A program made the translations under genes and the position numbers. Under the pieces are notes generated by a model that was not told the DNA's origin, made no database searches, and saw nothing but the letters and a program-made list of their open reading frames with translations. Source: Vibrio galatheae (GTDB lineage: Bacteria; Pseudomonadota; Gammaproteobacteria; Enterobacterales; Vibrionaceae). From it: a stretch of DNA of 64,000 nt. Location: assembly GCF_000967545.1 (NCBI RefSeq), contig NZ_JXXV01000003.1:1-64000 (forward strand). The letters are read 5' to 3'. Below are positions 8,734-17,217 of the stretch, in pieces; within the stretch, counting starts at the first letter, position 1, and the number at the start of each line of letters is the position of its first letter.

Positions 8734-9330
8734 ATGAGCAACGAAGAAAACAAAGTTACTGAAGAAGAGCTAGATCAAATCATCGAAGAAGCAGAGAAGG
8801 TTGAAGCGGCTGCACAAGAGGTAGAAGCTGAACTAGAAGAAATTGGTGATGAGAAAGACGCTAAGATTGCTCAGCTGGAAGCTGCGCTACTGACAAGCGA
8901 AGCAAAAGTTCAAGAGCAGCAAGACAGTGTACTACGTGCCAAAGCTGAAGTTGAAAACATGCGCCGTCGTACAGAGGGTGAAATCGACAAAGCTCGTAAG
9001 TATGCGCTGAACAAGTTTGCTGAAGAGCTGCTTCCTGTTATTGATAACCTAGAGCGCGCAATTCAAGCAGCAGATACCGAAAATGAAGTAGTCAAGCCGC
9101 TGCTTGAAGGGGTAGAGCTGACACATAAAACATTTGTCGATACGGTTTCTAAGTTCGGTCTGAAAGAGATCAATCCTGAAGGCGAAGCGTTCAATCCAGA
9201 AATGCATCAGGCGATGTCAATTCAAGAAAGTCCAGATCACGAATCGAATACAGTGATGTTTGTGATGCAGAAAGGCTATGAATTAAATGGTCGCGTGATC
9301 CGCCCTGCAATGGTTATGGTTGCGAAATAG
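8734..9330 (+). CDS. grpE: Nucleotide exchange factor GrpE
   Basis: A 198-residue cochaperone that releases ADP from DnaK. The ATG at 8734 follows CTGGAGATATC, a good ribosome site; an in-frame start six codons earlier would overlap it. The first 55 residues are acidic and helical, then comes the long coiled-coil dimerisation helix (about 55-110), the four-helix region and the C-terminal beta wing ([12 protein letters not shown] ... [19 protein letters not shown]). A sigma-32 promoter precedes it and its own terminator follows, so it is not co-transcribed with dnaK by default. The transporter gene separates it from dnaKJ. Confidence 0.97.
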   Translation: MSNEENKVTEEELDQIIEEAEKVEAAAQEVEAELEEIGDEKDAKIAQLEAALLTSEAKVQEQQDSVLRAKAEVENMRRRTEGEIDKARKYALNKFAEELLPVIDNLERAIQAADTENEVVKPLLEGVELTHKTFVDTVSKFGLKEINPEGEAFNPEMHQAMSIQESPDHESNTVMFVMQKGYELNGRVIRPAMVMVAK

Positions 9331-9362
9331 TCTTTAGACCCGTCACTAATTTTACTTATCTT

Positions 9363-9389
9363 AAGAGAGGCATTCGCCTCTCTTTTTTT
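9363..9389 (+). terminator. grpE terminator
   Basis: The stem AAGAGAGGC/GCCTCTCTT with loop ATTC is followed by a T-run, 32 bases past the grpE stop. Confidence 0.85.
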
Positions 9390-9619
9390 ATCCTGTCAGA
9401 CCAGATTGCATACCGCTTTATAAATAGTTGATTTAGTGAATTATTCGTAAATGTATCTTTATTGAGAAATTAATTTCCAATTTGAAACTTGTAACATTAT
9501 CGTAAACAAAGTCTTTATTTTGTAACGTTTGTGTGTACTATGTGCGAACTCCGCCGGTAAATGTGGCGGAATAATCTATAAAACCATAAATTACAAACAC
9601 AACATTCTGGAGATGAATG
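9390..9619. other. Leader region of the DAACS transporter gene
   Basis: AT-rich upstream region. A TCCGCC/GGCGGA inverted repeat with a nine-base loop (9550-9570) lies about 50 bp before the start and may form a hairpin in the 5' leader. No gene or recognised operator was seen. Confidence 0.4.
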
Positions 9620-10894
9620 ATGGATAAATCGCTTTCAAGCAAGATTTTTGTAGGCTTGTTTGCTGGTCTTCTGATCGGTACAGCTATCCAGTACTTATTT
9701 AGTGGCGTTGCCCTTTTTGACTTTTACCTTCTAGGCGCTGCTGAAGGTGCTGGCGGTATGTTTGTTTCACTGATTAAACTGCTTGTTGTTCCTTTAGTGT
9801 ACGTTTCAATTGTGTGTGGCATTGTTGATCTAAAAGACATTACTGCGTTTGGTCGTTTAGGTGGTAAAACATTTGCTTTGTACATTGTAAACACCATTAT
9901 CGCGATTACTGCAGCGCTGACTGTTGGTCTGATTTTCCAACCAGGTGCAGACGCTAATCTAGCTGGGACTGTCTCTGAAGCGGTTAAATTAACCACTACA
10001 GAAACCCCAGATATTTTCTCGCTGGTTGTTAACATCGTGCCAAGCAACCCTGTTCAGGCGTTTGCAAGCGGTGACATGCTACAAATCATCTTTATGGCAA
10101 TTTTGACTGGCCTTGCAATTCAAGCGCTAGATTCACGTGGCGGCCCTGCGATTCGTACGTTCAAGATGGCGAACGAAATCATGATGAAGCTAGTTGGTCT
10201 CGTGATGAGCCTTGCGCCATACGGTGTATTTGCGCTGATGATTCAACTAGGTGCAACTCTAGATGCAAACACACTAATGTCTGTTGCTGGCTACGTTGCA
10301 CTTGTTGTGGCTATGCTAGTGTTCTGGATCTTTGTGTTCTACCCAATGGCAGTAGGTATTGCGACTGGAACTTCTCCAAAAGCATTCTTACGTGCGACTC
10401 GTGAGCAGATCCTGTTCTCGCTATCAACAGCAAGCTCGAACGCGACAATTCCAGTCACCATGCGCACTCTGACTGAAAAACTCAATGTGTCGAAATCAGT
10501 GGCAGGTTTTGGTGTACCACTAGGCGCGACAATGAACATGTCTGGTGTCTCTATTTACATCGCTTTGGCGACTATCTTTGTTGCTAACGCATTTGGTCAA
10601 CCAATCAACACTGCAGATGTATTCACTCTCGGCCTGACTATCTTGCTTCTATCTATTGGTGCTGGCGGTGTTCCAGGTGGTGGTGTGGTTATGGTCGGTG
10701 TTCTACTTCACCAACTAGGTCTTCCACCAGAAGGTTTGGCAATTATTGCTGCTGTTGACCGTATCAACGATATGTTCTGTACATCGTCTAACGTTGTGGG
10801 CGACACTGCCGTCAACACTATCGTTGCAAAAACGGAAGGCGAAATCGGCAAGGTAGAAAAAGTTGAAGCAAAACCTGCGCAAGCGAATGCTTAA
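9620..10894 (+). CDS. DAACS-family dicarboxylate/amino acid:cation symporter (GltP-like)
   Basis: A 424-residue multi-span membrane transporter of the glutamate-transporter fold. GGAGA upstream favours the second of two adjacent ATGs (9620). Family marks are the serine-rich loop SLSTASSNATIP (HP1), the TM7 motif at N306-M307-S308, HP2 GAGGVPGGGVVMVGVLLH and the TM8 segment DMFCTSSNVVGD. Compared with archaeal GltPh, two key positions differ: the sodium-site Asp of NMDGT is Ser308, and the arginine (R397 in GltPh) that binds the substrate side-chain carboxylate is Cys387. Cys there also occurs in the mammalian neutral amino acid exchanger ASCT2. I infer a neutral or other substrate and altered ion coupling rather than glutamate/aspartate. 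The gene sits between grpE and dnaK with its own terminator. Confidence 0.9.
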   Translation: MDKSLSSKIFVGLFAGLLIGTAIQYLFSGVALFDFYLLGAAEGAGGMFVSLIKLLVVPLVYVSIVCGIVDLKDITAFGRLGGKTFALYIVNTIIAITAALTVGLIFQPGADANLAGTVSEAVKLTTTETPDIFSLVVNIVPSNPVQAFASGDMLQIIFMAILTGLAIQALDSRGGPAIRTFKMANEIMMKLVGLVMSLAPYGVFALMIQLGATLDANTLMSVAGYVALVVAMLVFWIFVFYPMAVGIATGTSPKAFLRATREQILFSLSTASSNATIPVTMRTLTEKLNVSKSVAGFGVPLGATMNMSGVSIYIALATIFVANAFGQPINTADVFTLGLTILLLSIGAGGVPGGGVVMVGVLLHQLGLPPEGLAIIAAVDRINDMFCTSSNVVGDTAVNTIVAKTEGEIGKVEKVEAKPAQANA

Positions 10895-10918
10895 TCTTTG
10901 AAATCAATACGATTACAA

Positions 10919-10947
10919 GCGAGCCCAAAGGCTCGCTTTTGTTTTTT
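10919..10947 (+). terminator. Terminator after the DAACS transporter
   Basis: GCGAGCC/GGCTCGC stem with a CAAA loop followed by a T-rich tract, 25 bases past the stop. It separates the transporter from dnaK. Confidence 0.85.
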
Positions 10948-10985
10948 AAGTAACAAATCTTTTTTCACTTTTTTTTGTTTGCTCC

Positions 10986-11014
10986 CTTGAAAAGCCATTT
11001 GCCGCCCTTATCTA
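10986..11014 (+). promoter_or_regulatory. Sigma-32 promoter for dnaK
   Basis: A perfect CTTGAAA (10986-10992) is followed after 12 bp by CCCTTATCT (11005-11013), close to the sigma-32 -10 consensus. It lies about 120 bp before the dnaK start. Confidence 0.75.
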
Positions 11015-11135
11015 TTGGGCATAGAGAAGCAAACATCATTATTTTTGTTTGTGAGCAAGGGTTGAAACCCGATTCTCCATCCCCACATAGGGGATATAGC
11101 GAAACGAAAATAGAAATTTATTCGGAGATAGCCTG

Positions 11136-13046
11136 ATGGGTAAAATCATTGGTATTGACTTAGGTACTACTAACTCATGTGTTGCTGTACTAGACGGCGA
11201 CAAACCACGCGTAATTGAAAACGCTGAGGGTGAGCGTACCACAGCATCGGTAATTGCGTACACAGATGGTGAGACGCTAGTAGGTCAGCCTGCAAAACGT
11301 CAAGCAGTTACAAACCCTGAAAACACGCTATTTGCAATCAAGCGTCTTATCGGTCGTCGTTTTGAAGACGAAGAAGTACAACGTGACATCGAAATCATGC
11401 CTTACAAAATCGTTAAGGCTGACAACGGTGATGCTTGGGTAGAAGCGAAAGGCCAAAAAATGGCGGCTCCTCAGGTTTCTGCGGAAGTACTGAAGAAAAT
11501 GAAGAAAACTGCAGAAGACTTCCTTGGTGAGGAAGTAACTGGCGCGGTTATCACAGTTCCTGCTTACTTTAACGATGCTCAGCGTCAAGCAACTAAAGAT
11601 GCTGGCCGTATTGCAGGTCTAGAAGTTAAACGTATCATCAACGAACCAACAGCAGCAGCGCTTGCGTACGGTCTTGATAAGAAAGGTGGCGACCGCACTA
11701 TCGCGGTATACGACCTTGGTGGTGGTACATTCGATATCTCTATCATCGAAATCGATGAAGTTGAAGGCGAGAAAACGTTTGAAGTTCTAGCAACTAACGG
11801 TGACACTCACCTTGGTGGTGAAGACTTCGATAACCGCATGATCAACTACTTAGTTGACGAGTTCAAGAAAGAGCAAGGTATCAACCTTAAAACTGATCCT
11901 CTAGCAATGCAGCGTGTTAAAGAAGCCGCAGAAAAAGCGAAAATCGAGCTTTCTTCTACGACTCAAACAGACGTAAACCTACCTTACGTAACTGCTGATG
12001 CGACTGGTCCTAAGCACATGAACGTTAAAGTTACTCGTGCGAAACTAGAATCTCTAGTTGAAGACCTAGTACAACGTTCTCTTGAGCCGCTAAAAGTTGC
12101 TCTGGCTGACGCTGATCTATCTGTAGGTGACATCACTGACGTAATCCTAGTGGGTGGTCAGACTCGTATGCCTATGGTTCAAGCGAAAGTTGCTGAGTTC
12201 TTTGGTAAAGAAGCTCGCCGTGACGTGAACCCTGATGAAGCAGTAGCAATGGGTGCTGCAGTTCAAGGTGGTGTACTTGCGGGTGATGTGAAAGATGTAC
12301 TGCTACTAGACGTTACTCCTCTGTCTCTAGGTATCGAGACTATGGGCGGCGTAATGACTAAGCTAGTTGAGAAGAACACCACTATCCCAACAAAAGCGAA
12401 CCAAGTTTTCTCTACAGCAGAAGACAACCAGAATGCGGTAACTATCCATGTTCTTCAAGGTGAGCGTAAGCAAGCGATGTACAACAAATCTCTAGGTCAA
12501 TTCAACCTAGAGGGCATCCAGCCTGCACCACGTGGCATGCCACAAATCGAAGTAACTTTCGACCTAGATGCGGACGGTATCCTACACGTATCTGCGAAAG
12601 ACAAGCAGACGGGTAAAGAGCAGAAGATCACTATCCAGGCTTCTGGCGGTCTAAGCGATGAAGACATCGAGAAAATGGTTCAAGAAGCAGAAGCGAACAA
12701 AGAAGCGGACAAAAAGTTCGAAGAGCTAGCAACTGCACGTAACCAAGCTGACCAAATGATTCACGGTACTCGTAAGCAAGTTGAAGAGGCAGGTGATGCA
12801 CTTCCAGCTGACGAAAAAGAGAAGATTGAAGCAGCTATCTCTGAGCTAGAAGAAGCGCGTAAAGGCGAAGACAAAGAAGCGATTGACGCGAAAGTTCAAG
12901 CACTTATGACTGCAGCTCAAAAACTGATGGAAATCGCTCAGCAGCAAGCTCAAGCACAACAAGGCGCTGAAGCAGGTGAACAGCCTAAGCAAGAAGATGA
13001 CGTTGTTGATGCTGAATTTGAAGAAGTGAAGGACGACAAGAAGTAA
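11136..13046 (+). CDS. dnaK: Chaperone DnaK (Hsp70)
   Basis: A 636-residue Hsp70 chaperone. The nucleotide-binding domain begins with [14 protein letters not shown] and contains the phosphate loop [10 protein letters not shown]; the interdomain linker [13 protein letters not shown] is near residue 390, followed by the beta substrate-binding domain and the helical lid. It ends in the acidic [16 protein letters not shown] tail typical of proteobacterial DnaK. Start ATG follows TCGGAGATAGCCTG, a strong ribosome site. It is driven by a sigma-32 promoter and lies upstream of dnaJ. Codons are strongly biased toward the abundant-protein set, fitting high expression. Confidence 0.99.
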   Translation: MGKIIGIDLGTTNSCVAVLDGDKPRVIENAEGERTTASVIAYTDGETLVGQPAKRQAVTNPENTLFAIKRLIGRRFEDEEVQRDIEIMPYKIVKADNGDAWVEAKGQKMAAPQVSAEVLKKMKKTAEDFLGEEVTGAVITVPAYFNDAQRQATKDAGRIAGLEVKRIINEPTAAALAYGLDKKGGDRTIAVYDLGGGTFDISIIEIDEVEGEKTFEVLATNGDTHLGGEDFDNRMINYLVDEFKKEQGINLKTDPLAMQRVKEAAEKAKIELSSTTQTDVNLPYVTADATGPKHMNVKVTRAKLESLVEDLVQRSLEPLKVALADADLSVGDITDVILVGGQTRMPMVQAKVAEFFGKEARRDVNPDEAVAMGAAVQGGVLAGDVKDVLLLDVTPLSLGIETMGGVMTKLVEKNTTIPTKANQVFSTAEDNQNAVTIHVLQGERKQAMYNKSLGQFNLEGIQPAPRGMPQIEVTFDLDADGILHVSAKDKQTGKEQKITIQASGGLSDEDIEKMVQEAEANKEADKKFEELATARNQADQMIHGTRKQVEEAGDALPADEKEKIEAAISELEEARKGEDKEAIDAKVQALMTAAQKLMEIAQQQAQAQQGAEAGEQPKQEDDVVDAEFEEVKDDKK

Positions 13047-13076
13047 TTCTTGATTCTGACTTAACTTGATTATGAT

Positions 13077-13106
13077 GCGGGCGTATGAGGAAACTCACAC
13101 GCCCGT
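13077..13106 (+). promoter_or_regulatory. GAAA-capped hairpin in the dnaK-dnaJ gap
   Basis: A 13-base stem with one internal mismatch is closed by a GAAA (GNRA) tetraloop, 30 bases after the dnaK stop. No T-run follows, so it is not a standard terminator. It may slow transcription, protect the dnaK 3' end or set the DnaK:DnaJ ratio (inference). Confidence 0.6.
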
Positions 13107-13258
13107 ATGTTTGTAACTTGTTGTCACGCTAGATAATGGTTCTCGAACCTGAAATCTCGAATCTTTATCTAGAATGATACAACCACCAAGCGGTGACCCA
13201 CAAAAACAATAGGTTGGGAACCCTCACCGTTTGCAGTACTACATTGGTGACGAAGAAC

Positions 13259-14404
13259 ATGTCGAAACGTGATTTTTACGAAGTATTAGGCGTAAGCCGC
13301 GACGCATCAGAGCGCGATATTAAGAAAGCGTACAAGCGCTTAGCGATGAAATTCCACCCGGATCGCAATCAGGGTGATGAAAGCGCGTCAGATAAGTTTA
13401 AAGAAGTAAAAGAAGCGTATGAAGTTTTAACCGATTCGCAGAAAAAAGCGGCGTACGATCAGTACGGTCATGCAGCCTTTGAACAAGGCGGCATGGGTGG
13501 TGGCGGCTTCGGCGGCGGCGGTGCTGATTTTGGCGACATCTTTGGTGATGTATTCGGTGATATTTTCGGTGGTGGCCGTCGTGGTGGCGGTGGTGGTCAT
13601 CGTGCCCAACGCGGTGCTGACCTACGCTACAACATGGAATTGACGCTCGAAGAAGCGGTCCGTGGTGTTTCAAAAGAGATTGAAGTGCCAACACTGGTTC
13701 ATTGTGATACTTGTGATGGTAGCGGTGCGAAAAAAGGCACGTCTGCAGAAACGTGTGGTACCTGTCATGGCCATGGTCAAGTACAGATGCGTCAAGGTTT
13801 CTTTGCGGTTCAACAAACCTGTCCTACCTGTCATGGTAAAGGCAAGATCATTAAAGAGCCTTGTAACGTCTGTCATGGTCAAGGTCGCAAGCAAAAGACC
13901 AAGACCCTTAACGTTAAGATTCCAGCTGGCGTCGATACTGGTGACCGTATTCGCCTTTCTGGCGAGGGCGAAGCAGGAGAACATGGCGCACCAGCAGGCG
14001 ATTTGTATGTTCAAGTTCATGTTAAAGACCACCATATCTTTGAACGTGATGGTAACAATCTTTACTGCGAAGTCCCGGTTAGTTTTGCAATGGCAGCACT
14101 AGGTGGTGAAGTTGAAGTACCGACACTCGATGGTCGAGTTAGCTTAAAGGTACCTACAGAGACGCAAACTGGCCGTATGTTCCGTATGCGTGGTAAGGGC
14201 GTGAAAGGCGTTCGTGGTGGTGGCATCGGTGACTTGATTGTTAAGTTAGTGGTAGAAACTCCGGTGAACCTAAGCTCGCGTCAGAAAGAACTGCTCAAAG
14301 AGTTCGAAGAGTCATGTGGCGGCGAAGCGGCAACTAAGCATAAGCCTAAATCTGAAGGCTTTTTCAATGGTGTGAAGAAATTCTTCGATGACCTGACAAG
14401 CTAA
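13259..14404 (+). CDS. dnaJ: Chaperone DnaJ (Hsp40)
   Basis: A 381-residue type I J-protein that delivers clients to DnaK and stimulates its ATPase. The ATG at 13259 ([12 protein letters not shown]) is the family start; the open frame extends 22 codons further upstream without reason. Domains in order are the J domain with HPD near residue 33, a Gly/Phe linker rich in GGGFGGG, and four zinc repeats of the CxxCxGxG type ([32 protein letters not shown]) at about 145-215. The substrate-binding C-terminal domains follow. It lies 212 bp after dnaK, separated by a stable hairpin. Confidence 0.98.
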   Translation: MSKRDFYEVLGVSRDASERDIKKAYKRLAMKFHPDRNQGDESASDKFKEVKEAYEVLTDSQKKAAYDQYGHAAFEQGGMGGGGFGGGGADFGDIFGDVFGDIFGGGRRGGGGGHRAQRGADLRYNMELTLEEAVRGVSKEIEVPTLVHCDTCDGSGAKKGTSAETCGTCHGHGQVQMRQGFFAVQQTCPTCHGKGKIIKEPCNVCHGQGRKQKTKTLNVKIPAGVDTGDRIRLSGEGEAGEHGAPAGDLYVQVHVKDHHIFERDGNNLYCEVPVSFAMAALGGEVEVPTLDGRVSLKVPTETQTGRMFRMRGKGVKGVRGGGIGDLIVKLVVETPVNLSSRQKELLKEFEESCGGEAATKHKPKSEGFFNGVKKFFDDLTS

Positions 14405-14421
14405 TATTTAAGACATTGTAT

Positions 14422-14450
14422 AAAAGCCTGCTACTGAGCAGGCTTTTTTA
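14422..14450. terminator. Bidirectional terminator between dnaJ and the pilin gene
   Basis: A perfect ten-base stem (AAAAGCCTGC and its complement) with loop TACTGA, flanked by A/T runs on both sides, serves two convergent genes. It overlaps the pilin stop codon on the minus strand. Confidence 0.85.
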
Positions 14451-14879
14451 TTGCCAACAGGATTCTGGTTCAATTTCACCCAGTTGATTGAGAGAGAGTT
14501 GATTGTAGCGGGAGCCTGAGCATAGGTCGTTATTCTGGATCCCTTGTGGCACTGCGTAAATGGTATAGTGGGACTCGGTGGCGGAAATAGAGATCGAAAA
14601 ATGATCCTTATCGACGCTGCATACCTGACAGACACCTTGAACTATGACCGCACTTGCCGCGGATTGATAGCTAGAGCGATAGTGACTCTCTAGTTCAAGT
14701 TGCACTTTTGCTAGATCGGCAAGAGCAGCAGTACGATGAGCTTTCAATTGATAGGCCTGATAGCTTGGATAAGCGAAGGTTGTCAGTATCGATACGATCG
14801 CCACAGCAATCAGTAATTCGACTAGGGTCATTCCCTTTACTCCTATTTTTCTCCCATTGCATCTATTTGTTCGAATCAT
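14448..14879 (-). CDS. Type IV pilin-like protein (PilE family)
   Basis: A 143-residue prepilin. A basic leader ending in KG is followed by MTLVELLIAVAIVSILTTFAYPSYQ, the type III prepilin motif with Glu5 of the mature protein; PilD should cut after the Gly. The soluble part holds four cysteines (VCQVC, DLC, SCW), suitable for a disulfide-bounded D-region as in PilE-type minor pilins. It is divergent from fimT and together with it forms a minor-pilin cluster seen at the same place after dnaJ in other vibrios (from memory). Likely a minor or core component of a type IV pilus; exact role unproven. Confidence 0.88.
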   Translation of the reverse strand: MIRTNRCNGRKIGVKGMTLVELLIAVAIVSILTTFAYPSYQAYQLKAHRTAALADLAKVQLELESHYRSSYQSAASAVIVQGVCQVCSVDKDHFSISISATESHYTIYAVPQGIQNNDLCSGSRYNQLSLNQLGEIEPESCWQ

Positions 14880-14967
14880 TTCCAGTGTTTCCCTTCTGGC
14901 TTTTGGTCATTTTTTGTTAACTGGTAGCATCGCATCAAGTTTGAATTTTCTTTTCATTTGATGTTGC

Positions 14968-15486
14968 ATGAGAAACTGGGAAACGCCTCGCGGGTTTACG
15001 CTGTTAGAACTGTTAATCACTGTGATTGTCATGGGAGTCTTACTGTCTACTGCATTACCTAACTTTCACCACTTGAGTGTGAATAACCAAATGTTGCGAG
15101 CCGCGAGTGAGTTCGCTGGTTTTCTCAGACAAGCTCGTTCAGAGGCGATTTGGCGAAATCGTGATTTATGGATTCACATCACTTCATCTTCACACCCAGC
15201 GGTCAAAGATTGGACTCTAACACTCACCGATTCTGATCAGGTTGGGCTAGGGGAGCGTATTCTGCTATTACATGGCGGCGCATTTAAAGATCTAAAATTG
15301 GATTGGACTTACAGCGCCAACAGGATCAAATTCGATGGTGCCCGTGGCCGGGCTAAAACGGGCAGCTTGAGTTTTTATCCGCAAGCGCAACCAACGAAAG
15401 CACTACGTCTAAAAAGCTCGTTTGCCGGCAATCGAATTATGATCTGTGGTGTCAATGGCAGCGATTATGGCTTTCCCGCGTGTTAA
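14968..15486 (+). CDS. fimT: Minor pseudopilin FimT/GspH family
   Basis: A 172-residue type IV minor pilin. The short leader MRNWETPRG precedes the prepilin motif FTLLELLITVIVMGVLLSTALPNF, and the globular part has the GspH/FimT pattern (ASEFAGFLRQARSEAIWRNR, and a C-terminal NRIMICGVNGSDYG strand). FimT-family minor pilins are part of the type IV pilus tip complex, and some bind DNA during natural transformation. No good ribosome site is seen before the ATG. The 3' end overlaps the next gene, so fimT-pilW-pilX-pilV read as one translationally coupled operon. Confidence 0.88.
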   Translation: MRNWETPRGFTLLELLITVIVMGVLLSTALPNFHHLSVNNQMLRAASEFAGFLRQARSEAIWRNRDLWIHITSSSHPAVKDWTLTLTDSDQVGLGERILLLHGGAFKDLKLDWTYSANRIKFDGARGRAKTGSLSFYPQAQPTKALRLKSSFAGNRIMICGVNGSDYGFPAC

Positions 15487-16117
15487 ACCAACACGTCAAA
15501 CAGGCGTGACTTTGATCGAACTGTTGTTTGCTTCGCTAATCGGTCTTATCACTATTGCAACGATAGGTAGCGTCTTTCTGAGTGCCCAGAAGCTGGCGAT
15601 ACAGAGAGGCAAACAATTGTTGGTTAGCGAAAACCTCTCTATTGCTGTACTGCAAATAAAAGAAGATATCCAGCGCGCCGGCTTTAACCAGTTAGAGCAA
15701 TCGAGTGCCCGATTATCGGGAGCGCTTTCCGTGGTGGAGATTGGTGCTAACTCAAGTTTGGTCGGTTATGTATATCGCGTTAATCCAAGTGGAGCGGAGT
15801 CTTTTCGCAATGTTGTATTTAAGCGAGAAGCGTCTTTGAACAACCATCAAGGTGATGGATTGAAAATATGCGAAAAGTACAGCGCGCATCCTCTTACGTT
15901 ATCTATGGCGTCTTTATCTGGTCCCGGTGGTTACTGCTACCAGATGTTTAACCCATTACAAATCTCCGTTTCCAGATTTACGCTTCAAAGTGAGTCGATT
16001 GAAGGAGAAAGCGCATCGAGCCAAATGGTTAAGATTGTCTTAGCGGGACATTTGGTCACTGATAGTGACGTTGCTTACCAAGCCGAGGCTACAACGCTGG
16101 TGAGAAACTGGCAATGA
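15467..16117 (+). CDS. pilW: Minor pilin PilW family
   Basis: About 216 residues from the ATG at 15467, which overlaps the fimT end by 20 bases; an in-frame ATG at 15455 or GTG at 15446 is also possible, and none has a clear ribosome site. The leader MAFPRVKPTRQTG is followed by VTLIELLFASLIGLITIATIGSVF, the prepilin helix. The body has the PilW features of a long alpha-1 helix (AVLQIKEDIQRAGF) and a paired-cysteine region (ICEKYS ... GGYCYQ). PilW-type pilins help prime pilus assembly. The stop shares ATGA with the next start. Confidence 0.85.
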   Translation: MAFPRVKPTRQTGVTLIELLFASLIGLITIATIGSVFLSAQKLAIQRGKQLLVSENLSIAVLQIKEDIQRAGFNQLEQSSARLSGALSVVEIGANSSLVGYVYRVNPSGAESFRNVVFKREASLNNHQGDGLKICEKYSAHPLTLSMASLSGPGGYCYQMFNPLQISVSRFTLQSESIEGESASSQMVKIVLAGHLVTDSDVAYQAEATTLVRNWQ

Positions 16118-16536
16118 GTTCGACACGCGAAAAAGGCGCAGTAACCTTATTGGTGACATCAGCGTTGCTCATTGCGGCGCTAATACTAAGCTTAGCGAGC
16201 TTTAAAGCTGTGTTCTACCAAATCAAAAGAGCGCAGAATGAGTTCAAAGTACGCGAGGCGCACTGGCATTCAGAGGCGGGTATCGAGTGTGCCTATGCGT
16301 ATGTGTATGCCTTTCCGGATCAATTGGCCGTTCTTTCATCAGCGAATACTTGGCTCGCTGACGAATGCAAACCAAAGCTAAAACTTGAGTCTTTGTATAT
16401 TGAAGCCCTCGCCAATCAAGACTATGTCATCCATGCCAATAGCAGCAACTATCAACTTAACCGACGTTTTAGTTACCGAGAGGTTAATGGGTTAAAACAG
16501 TTGTCGTGGGTTCGCGGAGGTTGGTATGTCGAATAG
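16114..16536 (+). CDS. pilX: PilX-like minor pilin component
   Basis: A 140-residue membrane-anchored protein. It begins MSSTREKGAVTLLVTSALLIAALILSL, a PilX-type N-terminus in which the usual Glu5 of prepilins is not obvious, then has a helical and a small globular part with two cysteines. The start overlaps the pilW stop by four bases (ATGA), and its end overlaps pilV by 11. PilX is the partner of PilW and PilV in the pilus priming complex. The family call rests on the N-terminus and position in the operon, so it is less certain than its neighbours. Confidence 0.72.
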   Translation: MSSTREKGAVTLLVTSALLIAALILSLASFKAVFYQIKRAQNEFKVREAHWHSEAGIECAYAYVYAFPDQLAVLSSANTWLADECKPKLKLESLYIEALANQDYVIHANSSNYQLNRRFSYREVNGLKQLSWVRGGWYVE

Positions 16537-16945
16537 CGTGCGAGGTTTTACATTACTGGAGGTACTGATTGCTTTGTTGTTGATTGGGATTGCGAGCTTG
16601 TCACTGATCAAAATGCAAGTCTATATCGAGCAGAGAACTGACTACGCTGTCAAAAGTGTTACCGCACTTAATTTGATTGAAAAGAGACTGGAATGGTTGC
16701 GTACCCGCGGCGCCAAAACAGCGAATTCGACTATCCCTGTCGCCGATTTCGCTTCTATAAGTGACGGTTCTGAGTCGGCATTAGATATGGAACTGAGTTG
16801 GGAAGTGACATTACCAGTCCCCGTTATTGCAAGCTCGTTAAAGCAAATCTCCATGACGGCAAAGTGGCGTGATCGTTTACGTGAAGAGCATCAGATCACA
16901 CTCAATACTATGTTGTCCGAACATTCAGAGTTTGCTAGTGATTGA
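16526..16945 (+). CDS. pilV: Minor pilin PilV family
   Basis: A 139-residue prepilin with a short leader (MSNSVRG) before FTLLEVLIALLLIGIASLSLIKMQ, a textbook type III prepilin motif with Glu5. A GGAGG ribosome site lies just upstream (GCGGAGGTTGGT), stronger than those of the earlier genes in the operon. The globular domain is short and all beta-prone. It ends the fimT-pilW-pilX-pilV operon; no PilY1-type tip adhesin gene follows, unlike in Pseudomonas. No clear terminator was seen after it. Confidence 0.86.
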   Translation: MSNSVRGFTLLEVLIALLLIGIASLSLIKMQVYIEQRTDYAVKSVTALNLIEKRLEWLRTRGAKTANSTIPVADFASISDGSESALDMELSWEVTLPVPVIASSLKQISMTAKWRDRLREEHQITLNTMLSEHSEFASD

Positions 16946-17217
16946 ATTTATATCGGATTGTTATGGTTTTATCTTTATAGGTTGCTATGCGTTATGTTTT
17001 GCATTTTGGTTCAATTATTGTTTCGTAATCTTATGCGTTTGTGTTTGATGTTTGTTGCACGTAGAAGGCGTTTTTGCAAAGTATGTCTCCAATTATGGAA
17101 AGACCTTTAGATTACTGTGCTTTATTTGAAGGGATTTAATAAAATTCATGGTGAGATATAGGCCGACACAATAAACACATAAAGGTCTACCGCAACAACA
17201 TCAAATATGGAGTTACC
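16946..17217. other. pilV-abgT intergenic region with distant inverted repeat
   Basis: A T-rich 272-bp gap. The nine-base arms AGACCTTTA (17101-17109) and TAAAGGTCT (17180-17188) are complementary and 70 bases apart, ending 29 bases before the transporter start. They could pair in the mRNA leader. No recognised riboswitch or operator was seen. Confidence 0.35.

Noticed and set aside
9331-9619. Riboswitch upstream of the DAACS gene
   Set aside because: Only a small TCCGCC/GGCGGA hairpin is present; no glycine or lysine riboswitch pattern.
13398-13694. His-rich minus-strand frame opposite dnaJ
   Set aside because: The His runs come from reading the dnaJ Gly/zinc repeats backwards; not a gene.
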